From Hormiphora californensis (lineage: Eukaryota; Ctenophora; Tentaculata; Cydippida; Pleurobrachiidae): DNA of 64,000 nt. How positions within the stretch are numbered: the first letter of the stretch is position 1; the number at the start of each line of letters is the position of its first letter. Under the pieces are notes generated by a model that saw only the letters and a list, made by a program, of their open reading frames with translations, did no database searches and had not been told where the DNA came from. Shown in pieces: positions 1 to 64,000 of this stretch. The stretch lies in assembly GCA_020137815.1 (NCBI GenBank), contig CM035350.1, forward strand, positions 5,385,984 through 5,449,983, read 5' to 3'. The position numbers and the translations under genes were made by a program.

Positions 1-107
1 CCTCCGTATGGCCTCCAGTTTCTCCAGGTAATCCTGCTCGTGTCGAGGCTGGATGGCAACTGCAGCCCCATCAACCCGGGGTGGTCCAGCTGGCGGCGGG
101 GGTCCAT
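1..107 (-). CDS. NEK1: NEK1-like exon, truncated by the window edge
   Basis: The acceptor CTAAACAG precedes base 107. In phase with the exon ending at 220 it reads [18 protein letters not shown] followed by the charged helix [13 protein letters not shown]. The equivalent NEK1 segment is the arginine-rich helix after the QRKR motif. The coding sequence continues outside the window. Confidence 0.75.
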   Translation of the reverse strand, partial: MDPRRQLDHPGLMGLQLPSSLDTSRITWRNWRPYG

Positions 108-3100
108 CTGTTTAGAGGTTCAGTAGAGGTAAGTGCAGTGTGTGTGGTTAGTAGAGGTTAGTGGGGAAACATTCAGCTGATTTATTGTTCGTCTATTTAG
201 AAAACACCTGACCACCCACCTTGTTTCTTTTTGTTATCAAGTTTGTAATTCCAATCATTCACAGCCCACGGAGCGTTACTATGATTCTTATCATGGGCTG
301 CCCGGGCCTTGTTAGCCTCTGCTTGGCGCTTCCTGCTCAGAAACTCCTGAATGATTGCCTCCCGTTCATTGCTATCAACTGGAGCAGGTGGATCTCTGGG
401 GAGAGGGTGAGATATTGGATCTCTGGGGAGGGGGTGAGCTGTTGGATCTCTGGGGTGAGGGTGAGCTGGTGGATCTCTAGGAAGGGGGTGAGCTGGTGGA
501 TCTCTGGGGAGGGGGTGAGTGTGAGCTGGTGGATCTCTGGGGAGGGGGTGAGGGTGAACTGGTGGATCTCTGGGGAGGGGGTGAGTGTGAGCTGTTGGAT
601 CTCTGGGGAGGGGGTGAGCTGTTGGATCTCTGGGGAGGGGGTAAGTGTGAGCTGGTGGATCTCTGGGGAGGGGGTGAGTGTGAGCTGGTGGATCTCTGGG
701 GAGGGGGTGAGCTGGTGGATCTCTGGGGAGGGGGTGAGTGTGAGATGTTGGATCTCTGGGGAGGGGGTGAGCTGGTGGATCTCTGGGGAGGGGGTGAGTG
801 TGAGATGTTGGATCTCTGGGGAGGGGGGTGAGCTGGTGGATCTCTGGAGAGGGGGTGAGTGTTTCATGCATGATACGATCGAAATAAACATTGCTCCATT
901 GCTTGTTCTTGAAAACCATCGTTTCATCTCAGGTGGCTATTGCACAGTAAGAAAGTACACATCAAGTTGCTGTACATGCTAACACTGAGATAGACTCGCA
1001 TCCAGTGTGGTAAACTTACGAGACATTCTCCTTTTCATCGATTTTAGGTTTCTTTGAGTTTTGTTGATCCAGAATCTGGTTCACCCAGTCACGCTGAGCG
1101 CCCACAGCCTGTCGCTGGATTTGAGCTCTCTGTAAACGAAACCCCGGTTAGAAACTTTTGTAGCTATTCTGATTATCTAATACTGCATCCGAAACAATAT
1201 TCACTAGTTTAAGTAATTGTGGACCGGTTCACGGTTGGTTATCAAACTTTGCCTTTCTCTAAAAAAGAAAATAATTTCGTAAATTTACAACTAAAAGCCA
1301 ACCAGGTTCCATTTTTATTCACCTTTTGTCGGTCCTGAAGTTCAGGCCTGCTTCGCTCGTACATCTTTTAACTGCTTCTCCCTGTTTTCAAGTTCAGTTT
1401 GCCGCGCCTTTCCGCCTTCCAATCTCCTCTGAGAGCGCCTGGTGAACACGCGGTAATGGACATGTGATCATGATGACTTGATCACGAGACAAGGAAAATT
1501 AAAATCAGAAACTGAAAATGTTAAAAGCTGCAAAAATCAAAAAATATGCTTCAATCTAAAAAGAACGCCAGTTAAACTTACCTTTTCCGCCCTTCTTTTT
1601 AGGCGCCGCCCCATTTTGGTAGATTCGTGCACGAGCCTAAAGAATTAATTATGTGCATGCAGTGAATAATTAAAACATTTCAAATTAACATTCCCTTACC
1701 TTCTCTCTTTCTTCTCTCTCTTTTCGTTGGCGTTCTCTAATCTCACTGAGTTTGGCATGCAGCACTTCGCGGCTTTACCCCCGCTTTCACTTGACCATAC
1801 ACTTTTGCTGGATTGTGTTTTACCGCTGTAAGAGAGTGCATATATATGATTAATGCTTGTCAGTTACGTCAGGTGGCAGGGAGGAGTGTCAGGAGTGAGT
1901 GATGTCATCACTACAAGCTGGTTAGAGACAGACTATCGTGTACAACTCGACACCTATGATAATATTGAAATAGGTGAGGGTGTTTTTGAAGTGTTGCAAA
2001 TTTACACGCGATCACTATTAGAATAACGTCGTGACTGCGGTACCTGGTGGAGGCCCAAAGGCAGCCCTGCCCGGGTTATTATTATCTGGATTCTTCTGCA
2101 ATACCATGTTCCTATGTAGTACAGTGTGACTGAACTCCTCCTGAAGTATAGCCTCAGGGAGGGCTTTCTGGACTCGCTCAAATATAAACGGCATCCGTAG
2201 AATGGCGTTTATTGACGGTCGAGAACTGAAGAAAGAGAGCTTCTGTTATCTTCAAGTTGTATCTTCGAGTAGCCTCAGAATCAGGAAGCGACCGAATATT
2301 CGGTTCGGTTCGGTTCGGTTCGGAAATTCGGTGTTTTTTGGGCGGTTCGGTTCGGTTCGGTTCGGTAGGAAATTTTGGCCGAACCACCGAATTTTTTGGT
2401 CAAAAAATGCCCAGAAATCGGGCTTTTTCATGCAAAATTTTTCAATTATTTCACGAAAATTGTATGGATTTCAATGTCAATTTCGCCGTATTAACCCTAT
2501 TTCGAATCGGTGGTGCTATGTGGAAATGATTTCGCTAGTTAGCGGGTTCGATATGGATTGATTTGATACCTGACTTCCCGTCGAATCGTGTCCTCATGAG
2601 AGGGTCAACAAATTAAGAAACTTTTTTTTCAAAAAATTCATGGAGAGCACCGATCAAGGTGTTAAGAATCATTCTCTGAAATTTTGTAAAAAAGTTTGGA
2701 AAATATTTCAAAGTCAATTTTATGGAAAATTTTCTATGTTAATTTTTGCGTACGAATCGTGTTTCGAATCGGTATTGCTAAGCGGGAGTGATGTTGCTAA
2801 TTAGTGGGTCCGAGATGGATTATGGTGATACGTGATCCCCCATCAAATCTAATTAGGAAGTTTAGGGGAAACGATTCATGTTTCAATAAATCCTGCTAAT
2901 TAGCGAGAGCACTGCCGCATAGCATCACTGATTCGCAACACGATTCGTACGGCAAAATTGACATAAATTTTTTTTCCGAAATTGACTTTGAAATATTTTA
3001 CAAAGTTTTTTCACAAAATTAAATGTTTCTCTAAAAATTCATGGAGAGCATCGATCAAGGTATTGAGAATCATTACCTGAAATTTTGTGAAATTTTTTTT

Positions 3101-5176
3101 TGTGAAAAATATTTTAAGTAAATTATGGTATACGAATCGTGTTTCTAATCGACAATGCTAAACGGGAGTGATGTTGGTAATTAGTGGGTCCGAGATGGAT
3201 TGTGCTGATACGTGATCCCCCATCAAATCTAATTAGGAAATTTAGAGAGACACGATTTATGGTTCGTTTAATCCTGCTAATTAGCAATACCATTCCCGTA
3301 TAGCATTGCCGATTCGAAACACGATTCGTACGCAAAAATTGACATAGAAAATTTACGATAAAATTGACTTTGAAAATTTTTTCACAAAATTGACTTGAAA
3401 TTTTTTCAAACATTTTTTAACAAAATTTCAAAGAATACCTTGATCGGTGCTCTCCATGACTTTTTAGAGAAACATTTATACAGAAAAAGTTTTGTATGGT
3501 TCGGTTCGGTTCGGTTACCGAAATTCGGTTCGGTTCGGTTCGGTTCGGTTCGGTAAAAAAGTTTTTCAAATTCGGTTCGGTTCGGTTCGGTGGAAAAAAA
3601 CCCGGTTCGGTCGTTTCCTGCTCAGAATTACTGACAGTGCAAGTATTTGGAAATTCTGCGTGTAGAAAGAATTTACATTTCATACATACAAAGCTTTTAC
3701 CACCTCCTTCTCCACTATACCTGGGTGCCCGTTCAAATAGTTTCGAGATGAGACCTCGGAGGTTCCTGCTATAACGAGTGCTGACCGGAGGATAATTTCC
3801 CCGAACTATTTTCATCACTAGATTCTTCATGTTTCCCGCTTCGAAGGCATGTTTCAGAGTGGCCAACTCGTATAACACACAACCAAGGGCCCACACGTCA
3901 CTGAAATCACACACTGGATTACCTAAGGGTTTATAAAATGCCAGGTTCCACAGTGCGCAGGTACCCAAATGGCATACCTTTTGTTATTGTAGGGCCTGTT
4001 TTCACAGATCTCTGGGCTCAGGTAGTAGGGTGTACCAATGCAGGTTCGAGCCAACTCTGCTGTGTTTCGTAGCACCCTAGAAGGTAAACAAACAGAATGA
4101 AGAATGAAGAAGTTGAGGATTTCGGTATTAGCAAAGAGAATTTGTTAATGAAATTACCCCTCTGTTATGGTTCACAATGCAATAAAAGGGGTGACTTCGT
4201 AACCAAAAAGAGAATGGTGGTTCTAAACCAATTGTAGCTGTAATATATAACTAACCTTGATATACCGAAATCGCCCAGTTTTGGTGTCAATTTACCATCC
4301 ACATTTGTGAGAAATATATTCTGTGATTTGATATCCCGATGCAGAATCTTTCTGTCATGAACATGCTTTATTGCTAAGCATATCTGCACGAACCAATCAA
4401 GTATCTGGGAGTTCGGTGAGTGTTAATTCGATTAGTGATTATCATAATACCCACTCCAATCATCTGATTTATTGAATCAATTGTTCTTAACCTGATCTTC
4501 AGTAAACAGTTGCCCCTTTTGTTGGTTGATTTTGTTAAACATGTCACCGTCCTCACAATAGTCCATTACAATTGACAGTGCACCTGATGTCATGGTAGTT
4601 GAGGTTTAAGAAACAGTTATTTTATTGCATTTTGATCTTGTTGGATTTGAGAAACGATCTGAGTGTTTTCAGAGAGTAAATCATTTAGGGATGTTTTGCT
4701 TTTCTATGTTGCTTGGCTACCCATTAAAACCCGATTCCTTTTGGTGTCCGAGTGTTAGCTCATTTTGAGCTAAAACTTTGTATACAGTGCTAAATTTATC
4801 ATACCCAAACCCATACCCTGTGTCTACCTTTTTCTTCGAAAGAATCCTGGTATGTTACGATGTTGGGATGGTTCATTTTTGAGAGGACGTTCACCTCTTT
4901 CCGTGCTTCATCCTTCTCCTTTTGAGACATCTGCAATGGAATTACTGGCATCAGTGGAACGCCCGAAAAAAAGGGTCGAGCTAGAGAAGTATAATGCGTG
5001 TGCTGACTGCATATGTAACGCAACGTAACGACTTAATTAATAATTATAGTAATTCTTACCCGTGAAATGTTGATCTGTTTAATAACATATTTCTTGCCAT
5101 CTTTCTTGCTTTTAACCAGAAGAGCTTTCCCAAAGCTTCCCTCGCCAATGTGGCGAATAATAACAAATTGATCCAT
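1..5176 (-). CDS. NEK1: NEK1-type NIMA-related serine/threonine kinase, 3' end beyond the window
   Basis: Spliced gene read from ATG at 5176 towards position 1. Exons I can place: 5060-5176, 4828-4930, 4492-4583, 4256-4404, 3978-4076, 3721-3900, 2044-2225, 1700-1825, 1582-1636, 1323-1438, 1020-1129, a repeat-bearing exon ending at 220, and 1-107 (cut by the edge). All have GT-AG borders. The kinase part follows vertebrate NEK1 closely. The downstream part has the charged coiled-coil character of NEK1, including an EEFLQRKR-like stretch (here [17 protein letters not shown]) and [13 protein letters not shown] in the last exon. NEK1 kinases act at centrosomes and ciliary bases. Phases agree through exon 2044-2225. 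Between 1825 and about 935, three or four one-base discrepancies are needed to keep the conserved frame. The family assignment is firm; the exact gene structure below 2 kb is tentative. Confidence 0.88.
220..935 (-). CDS. NEK1: NEK1-like exon(s) with an in-frame Pro-rich minisatellite
   Basis: One minus-strand frame is open from about 919 to 197. It begins [18 protein letters not shown], which resembles the YHAIFDQM region of NEK1. It passes through many copies of PLPRDPPAH or [11 protein letters not shown], and ends [18 protein letters not shown], a NEK1-conserved segment, with a donor at 219. Array units are 27 or 33 bp, both multiples of three, so length changes keep the frame. The alternative is that the array is intronic: each unit also contains a pyrimidine tract and AG (CCCCTCCCCAG) that could serve as the acceptor. 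I cannot decide between these readings from sequence alone. Confidence 0.55.
400..860. repeat. 27/33-bp minisatellite in the NEK1-like gene
   Basis: About 15 units of a G-rich sequence (plus strand) containing GGATCTCTGGGGAGGGGG, spaced alternately by GTGAGCTGGT or GTGAGTGTGAGCTGGT. Read on the minus strand each unit ends in a polypyrimidine run and AG. A unit near 825 has one extra G, which shifts the frame between flanking units. The array generates long shadow reading frames on the plus strand. Confidence 0.9.
1020..2225 (-). CDS. NEK1: NEK1-like post-kinase and coiled-coil exons
   Basis: Exon 2044-2225 completes the kinase C-lobe (RPSINAIL) and the following helix. Exon 1700-1825 starts with [14 protein letters not shown] and ends in the charged helix [17 protein letters not shown]; these two parts lie in different frames, so one extra base is inferred near 1770. 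Exon 1582-1636 gives [16 protein letters not shown]. Exon 1323-1438 gives [12 protein letters not shown], then needs one extra base near 1347 to reach PELQDRQK. Exon 1020-1129 gives [20 protein letters not shown]. Charged helices of this type follow the kinase domain in NEK1. The frame breaks may be sequence errors. Confidence 0.7.
2282..3620. mobile_element. Non-autonomous hAT-like element, 8-bp target duplication
   Basis: Ends are CAGGAAGCGACCGAA and the complement of CAGGAAACGACCGAA. Both ends are flanked by the same 8 bp, CTCAGAAT (2274-2281 and 3621-3628). An 8-bp duplication with CA-starting inverted ends is the hAT hallmark. Inside are two arrays of GGTTC repeats (about 2295-2375 and 3499-3610) and several inverted subunits containing CGTACGAATCGTGTTTC. 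No transposase frame is present. It sits in the NEK1-like intron between exons 2044-2225 and 3721-3900. A second, rearranged copy lies at 34013-37469 in opposite orientation. Confidence 0.85.
3721..5176 (-). CDS. NEK1: NEK1-like kinase domain, six exons
   Basis: Exons 5060-5176, 4828-4930, 4492-4583, 4256-4404, 3978-4076 and 3721-3900 join in phase. In order they give: the glycine-rich loop GEGSFG; the ATP-binding lysine in YVIKQ; hinge MDYCEDGD; catalytic [11 protein letters not shown]; activation loop [13 protein letters not shown]; and [20 protein letters not shown]. The kinase tail continues as [12 protein letters not shown] in exon 2044-2225. All residues expected of an active Ser/Thr kinase are present. 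The start is the first Met before the glycine loop, at the usual distance for NEK kinases. Confidence 0.95.
4145..4206. mobile_element. Short foldback MITE copy (GAAGTCACCCC family)
   Basis: In a NEK1-like intron. It runs from AATGAAATTACCCCTC to GGGGTGACTTCGTAACC, the two ends being imperfect inverted repeats. Similar units occur at about 16419-16490, 32815-32870, 38638-38705, 41167-41222, 56147-56202 and 57934-58002, with a partial one near 32545. All are intronic and roughly 55-75 bp. Confidence 0.7.
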
Positions 5177-6086
5177 TCTATAAAGACATCCTATGGGGTT
5201 TGTCATGTTGGAGATACAAATATAATGATTCCCTCCGACCAGGTTTGAAGTCCTAGAGCCTGGAGGAAAATCTTGGGTGGGCGCACATGAAGGAGGCCCC
5301 AGGCCTGCAGCGCTTTTTAGGGCGCCGTTACGATATGGGTGTTTACAAGTGCACGCTGCCAAAGAATCACCCTGCTCTAAATGGCTTTAACCACTCAACC
5401 AGGGACGTCGCTGGGACTGCGGCCCAGCGCGTACCTGTGCGTCCAGGGGTCTTGGGCGACAGCCCGGGTCAGGGGCGTGGGGGGTGAAACCCCCACATGC
5501 GGGGCCCAGGGGCGCGGCCGTTTTATGCTAATTTTGACAATCCGAAAGCGCCGCCTGAAAGACGAGATTGAACGGAAAAGAAATTCAGAGAAAATTTAAA
5601 ACTTTTTACTGACAACTTCAAAAAAATCCGACTTTAAAATTTCGCGCGCGAAAGTAAGACGCGCAAATAAATTACGCGCATTAGGTTCCCTCTAAAGTAC
5701 CACTGCGAACCCAATATTTTTACACTTACCGCAATCGATGTAAAATCCATTCCCGAAAACCTTCGATTCTATAATCAGTGGCCCCTTTAGGCAGTAACGA
5801 AAGAATAATTCACTTAATTGGGTTGTGTAAAACATAATGAAGGAAGCTATTTACATATCTAACATGTTTTATACATAAACTTAAAGCGTTACGAAAACAT
5901 AACGACTATTACATAATAATATTTGTATATACACATAGGTCTTGTTGTTGTCAAAAAATACACAAATAAAAAACACATACAAGTCTTGTCTTTCTCGTTT
6001 GACAGGTAACCCTCCCTAACTATAACATATCTCTTCTGCAGTCCTCAGTTAGTTGACTACAGTAGTAACTATACAGCAACACTTCT
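5177..6086. other. Intergenic stretch between dynein stop and NEK1-like ATG
   Basis: About 0.9 kb between the two minus-strand genes. It must hold the dynein 3' UTR and the kinase promoter and 5' UTR. The part at 5250-5520 is markedly GC-rich against AT-rich surroundings and includes GGGGCCCAGGGGCGCGGCC. It could be a SINE-like insertion or a CpG-rich promoter segment; I recognise neither. I found no clear poly(A) signal. 5640-6060 is AT-rich without visible features. Confidence 0.5.
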
Positions 6087-59365
<53,279 letters not shown>

Positions 59366-59439
59366 CGGGTGAGCTCAGAGAAACTCAGCTTTATCACAAG
59401 GAACAATTTGGGAATAAAAATTAATATATGCAGCAAGAT

Positions 59440-59785
59440 GAAAGATGAAAGAGAGAGAGAAGAAGAGAGAGAGAGAGAGAGAAAGATAGCGAGACGCGAG
59501 ATAGATAGAGAGAGCGAGATAGATAGCGAGATCTCTATCGAGAGAGAGCTGATATGAGACTAGATAGAGAGAGATCAGCGAGAGAGAGTGGAGCGCGAGA
59601 TCTCTCTCTCTCGCTCTCGCGATCGCTCTCTCGCTCTCTCGCGCTCTCTCTCGCGCGAGAATCTCTATCGATGAGAGAGAGCGATCGCGAGCGTCTCTCT
59701 CTCGGAGAGAGCGAGAGAGAGAGAGCGATGAGAAGAGACATACGAGCAGAGGTACACAGAGATCTGAGAGCTCGGCGAGACACTC
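59440..59785. repeat. GA/CT-rich low-complexity block upstream of the dynein ATG
   Basis: GAGAGA and TCTCGCGC-type words in both orientations, including several short palindromes (CGAGAGAG/CTCTCTCG). It starts about 75 bp upstream of the start codon and may overlap the 5' UTR or promoter. I see no distinct TATA box or initiator. Confidence 0.7.
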
Positions 59786-60779
59786 TGAGATAGAGACTAG
59801 AGAGATGGAACTATCTCTCCCACACCCCATGACACACAAATGTCGGCAGCATGCACGACAGGACCCGGGAAAAGTCCTAGAGAGAATTCTGGTTGTTCTA
59901 CAAGTCAACTCTCCCGACCATGCTGTTCCTGGTATACCCCAAAGTGAACCAATTTAATGGGGGGTCGGGTTTGTGGCGGAAGTAAATTGGGTGACAGATA
60001 TATCAGGACCAAGGAGCTATATCAAACACTCAACAATAAATGTAGCTGTGGTAACAGGTCTCTCCGAATCCGGAAAAATAGCAAATTCTCCACGACACGA
60101 AATGCAGCTACTGCCGATTATATCACTATTGTTCACTGTACATAATTGAGTAGTACACATTCGGTAGAGTAAAACACGCGGAGAGAGAGGGGAGAGCTGT
60201 GAGGTACGTTACTAAAGGGAGACTTCAGCATCAGTTGCCATGGCAACATTATGTTATACCCGCGTGAAACACTACACCTCGAGCTGAGACTTAGCACATC
60301 CTAGCTAGCAGCTTTCCTCTCTCTCTCTCTGTCGACTCCCTCTAAGTTTTTGATCTGATTTTGTGTGCATGGGGGACCACGTTAAGATAGTTGCTGTTTG
60401 GGGGACTTGAAACCCGCTACCTGTGTGTTGCTGAAGATGCAGTGATCAGGTTAACACGACGGTTTAAGGTGCAAGAAGGAAACCAAGGGAAACGATTTGC
60501 GCATCGTGTGCTTTTCTCTTCTCACCGCCATGGCGCCACTGGTATTGGTAACTGATACTCTGCTGTTGACGGTTGTGGTAGGATATCTGGTCATGATGAG
60601 GACTCGTAAAACTAGGATGACCAAAAAGCGGAACTATGATATGGGCGGCACGGCCATGAAAAAAAGCTTTCTCCAGGAATTGATGACTCACGAAACTACT
60701 AGAATGTATACCGGATGCCATTTTAACATGGTTGATGTGACCATGACAGCTGTAAAACGAGTTGATGCGACCACAGTTG

Positions 60780-61165
60780 TAGCAATTTAAAACGAGTTGA
60801 TGCGACCATGACAGTTGTAGCAATTTAATACGAGTTGATGCGACCACAGCTGTAGCAATTTAAAACGAGTTGAAGCTCGACCCACCTGTACTGCAGATTG
60901 GCGAGTTTTAATGATTCCCCGCCTGAACAACAGTGATGCCATGTTCTTCATGATAACTGTTATAGGGCAGCTGGACAAGAAACAAGGTACTATAGGTTAA
61001 CAAAACTGAGCTGCAGATACTGTACTGTTAGTCTGTTTGTCAGTCTGTTTGTCAGTCTGCAGATACCATGTACTGTTTGTCTGTTTGTCAGTCTGCAGAT
61101 ACTGTACTGTTAGTCTGTTTGTCAGTCTGCAGATACTGTACTGTTAGTCTGTTTGTCAGTCTGTA
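60780..61165. repeat. Two short tandem arrays
   Basis: At 60740-60875, units of AACGAGTTGATGCGACCA plus linker (three to four copies). At 61020-61165, units of CTGTTTGTCAGTCTGCAGAT (about five copies). Outside any recognised gene. Confidence 0.85.
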
Positions 61166-62072
61166 ATAGCCATGCAATGGGATGGAACTACCACAGAAGT
61201 GAGAACATTTTCACGAAACAAGTACATTCAGCTGATGACACAGCTTACTCTTTTTAAAGAAATTGATTGACAAAGTATACTACATGTGTAATGGTTCATT
61301 GGGGAACTTCAGCAGTCATTTCCATCTTACTCGAGTGCAGCTTTCTTACTCTCTCACTCTCACTACCCGTCTTTCTCACTCTCACTACCCGTCTCTCTCA
61401 CTCTTACTACCCGTCACTCTCACTCTTTCTACCCGTCTCTCTCACTCTCACTATAACCCGTCTCTCTCACTCTTTCTACCCGTCTCTTTTACTCTTCCGA
61501 TGGTATTTCTATCCACCTCACTCCCCTCTCTTCCCCTCTCTTTCCATCCTAAGTTTACTGACAATATATGCCAACGTGAGAGTACGTGGCCGTTATAAAG
61601 AGAGATAGAAGGATAGGGAGATGATGAATCAAATAGTACAGTAGTTGTGCACTATGCCAGTACTTTTTCAAATAGTAAATGCTCATGCGACTCTTCTAAT
61701 ATGATTAATGCTGAAATTGACCTACTACTACTACAGCTCACAACACGCTATCTCTCTCTCAACAAGAGGAGCAATAGTAATATGTGAAGCTGAAGCTATC
61801 CATGATAAGAGTATAGATCTGATTGGGCTGATGCTGACTTACATAGACTTTGAGGATCCGCTTTGCCACAATGACATCGAGTCCAACTCTTGAGCGGAGT
61901 TTCCTCATCTAATATACTTTAGAGCGGGGATCAAGGCGTTACAGCTGCTGCAGTGACCGGGCAATCAAAAAGAGGAGAATTGATGTGCCCCAACCTCTAC
62001 AATCATAGTATCTGCTTCACGCTAATTTCCCCATGCCGGACTGCAGCAGCGCTCGTTGACCACTCATGGGAG

Positions 62073-62074
<2 letters not shown>

Positions 62075-62130
<56 letters not shown>

Positions 62131-62140
62131 GGGAGAGAGA
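62075..62140. repeat. (GA)n microsatellite
   Basis: Pure GA of about 60 bp, in the unannotated right-hand region. Confidence 0.95.
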
Positions 62141-62863
62141 GAGATCTATGCGAAGCGAGCTGTCTCTATCTCACGCGCCCTCGAGATAGAAGAGATAGCG
62201 GCGCGAATATCTCTATAGCGCATAATATATCGCGCGAGATAGTATGTCCTCTAGATAGAGATAGATACTCATAGCTATAATATATATCCGCCTCCCTGTT
62301 GGCGAGACAGGATCAGGACTTGCGTATCGTGGTGGGTGGGTATATTAGGAACTATCTGATCTCGACTACGACTGCCACACCGTGGTTAGTGCAGTCTCTG
62401 CTGGTCTGGGGAGACACCGAGAAATGTAGAGATGGAGCTTTAATATACATCGAGGGTCCGTCGGACATACAATGGGCACTAATTTAATCGCTGTCTCCTA
62501 ATCGACAACCAACCTTAAATTACTAACCCGAACTCCCACGGGCATTATGTCACCAGCGGCCTGCCTGTACAGTGCTAGTGCGCTGAAGAATTGTGATTCC
62601 CAGCGACTATGTGACCTCTCACACAGCTTCCCCGTAGATATTGTTGTTCTGTAGAACGTTATCAGAACAGCTGTAGTAGATCTCTTATAGCGACCGATTA
62701 ATCACAGTTCATATTGTACTTGGTCAGCAGCATTGGATGACACAGGCCGATTATCTCGTCGGTAGAAAATAATAGTACTCATTTGGATGGACAAAACATG
62801 AGCTGAAAGACTGTTTTCCTCGAAAAAGAGCAAGTCTGAGCAATTCAAACAAAAAGTACTTAC

Positions 62864-62941
62864 AACTTTGGTGTGAAGGGTTGTGCGTAACCACAAGACT
62901 GTCGATAGCCTCTTAAATCCAACTGGAACTCTTCGAGACAT
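62864..62941 (-). CDS. Weak candidate first coding exon, 26 codons
   Basis: An ATG at 62941 opens MSRRVPVGFKRLSTVLWLRT (26 codons in all), followed by a good donor GTAAGT. It is basic and short. It could be an alternative dynein first exon, the start of another minus-strand gene, or chance. No partner exon was found. Confidence 0.25.
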
Positions 62942-64000
62942 CTTCGGTGCAGCACAGTATATGTACAACTACTAAAACTACTCAAGCACGCAAGTGAGAT
63001 ACACAACACAGCCGTAAAGTTTCATGAGAGAATGCATTACAACTGCCCCACGCCGAACGATGAGAAACACGATGAGAGATAGTGATGGAAAAGAGTGAGA
63101 ATAGAAAGAGAGTGAAGGAAAGAGACAGAAAGACATTCAATAGAGAAGGATATAAAGGAGGTGCACTTGCGGCACTTGCTGCATGACATTCGATCACACG
63201 GGATTATGATTGGGGGCACAATCTCAGAAAGAAGCTAGGACATCGCAGGATCATATGAATGCGGCATAGCTTCATAGTCATACACAGACACGACAAATCA
63301 AGCCAAATATCGGAAGGAGGTTTTCGTAGGAATCGATTCTCAGAATATGTATGCTCATAAAAAAGTGCAGTTTTGTGACCAAGCTGCATAATCCAGTATC
63401 TAATAGCTGGATAGCATGTATAAAACTCAACTTATTACATGGGGTTAAAGTTCTCAACATTGGTCCCAGCTAGTATCGTAGCGGTCCCCAGTCTGAGCCG
63501 GACATAAAACGTAATATGATGGCGGTTTTAACTTATTCAAAAATTTCCTTCCGTTCCCCCCACTGGATCCCTCGGGATATGGCATCGATCCACTGCCCAG
63601 CGTGTATTGCATCTATAACTCCCACCTAGTCAAGAATTTTATCCTTGCAGTGTGCAACGCGACGCCCTCTGGCTTACAGCGACCTTCGGATCGCAGCTGC
63701 GATTGTCGCGGCTTAGGTCAATAGACAGCATCGGTTTGCAGTATGTTAGTATTTGCTCTCACGCCGATATAGTATGCCGACATTTAACAGGACACTGAGG
63801 CAGTCTCGGTGAAGATGTTTGTACGGGGAGCTGAAGGAGTGGAGAAATCAGAGAGAAGAGAGAGCGAGAAGATAGAGAGAGAGAGTAGGAGATGAAGTAG
63901 AGAGGACGAAGGAGAAGAATGAGAGAGGTAGTAGAGACAGAGAGAGAGAGAGGAGGATACTTTAGAGACACGAGAGAGAAAACGCGGGAGTGAAGGAAAG

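Larger units (their letters stand above)
59366..64000. other. Upstream region without a recognised gene
   Basis: Holds microsatellites, two tandem arrays, CACTCTCACTACCCGT repeats (61340-61500) and GA-rich DNA at 63840-63980. Apart from the weak candidate exon at 62864-62941, I see no open frame with family resemblance on either strand. Confidence 0.5.

Noticed and set aside
221-982. Plus-strand frames over the 27/33-bp array
   Set aside because: Shadows of an array whose unit length is a multiple of three. The minus-strand frame is the one linked to NEK1-conserved sequence.
60497-60790. 97-codon plus-strand frame with a hydrophobic N-terminus
   Set aside because: Overlaps a short tandem repeat, has no family resemblance and no splice partners; length is compatible with chance.

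Overview
This window is nuclear DNA of an animal with intron-dense, repeat-loaded genes. I infer a metazoan, probably a marine invertebrate, from three things: spliced GT-AG genes, a class A GPCR, and orthologues of two ciliary genes. I cannot name the phylum. No prokaryotic or organellar gene content is visible.

Two genes run head to tail on the minus strand. The main one is a complete outer-arm axonemal dynein heavy chain of the DNAH5/DNAH8 (gamma) type. Its ATG is at 59365 and its stop at 6087. I resolve 62 coding exons (about 14.1 kb, about 4,700 residues), with tail, linker, AAA1-AAA4 P-loops, stalk and the family C-terminus. Nearly all junctions agree in phase. About 0.9 kb downstream begins a NEK1-type NIMA-related kinase (ATG at 5176), which runs off the left edge after the kinase domain and part of the coiled-coil region. 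A third gene, a seven-transmembrane receptor of about 423 residues, lies on the plus strand wholly inside a dynein intron (39679-42550) and lacks several usual class A residues.

Layout: 1-5176 NEK1-like, with a hAT-type element in one intron; 5177-6086 intergenic; 6087-59365 dynein, with introns full of non-autonomous transposons, foldback elements, minisatellites and GA/CT microsatellites; 59366-64000 low-complexity upstream DNA with one weak candidate exon.

The most unusual signals are these. (1) Tandem arrays are fused to splice junctions, so whole splice sites are copied many times. (2) Transposons are nested, with readable target duplications: 8 bp, TTAA and TA. (3) Perfect palindromes are clustered in a repeated architecture. 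(4) Four single-base frame breaks fall within 700 bp of the dynein motor, against otherwise clean exons. (5) A divergent GPCR is nested antisense in the dynein gene. No transposase gene is recognisable, so all mobile elements here appear non-autonomous.
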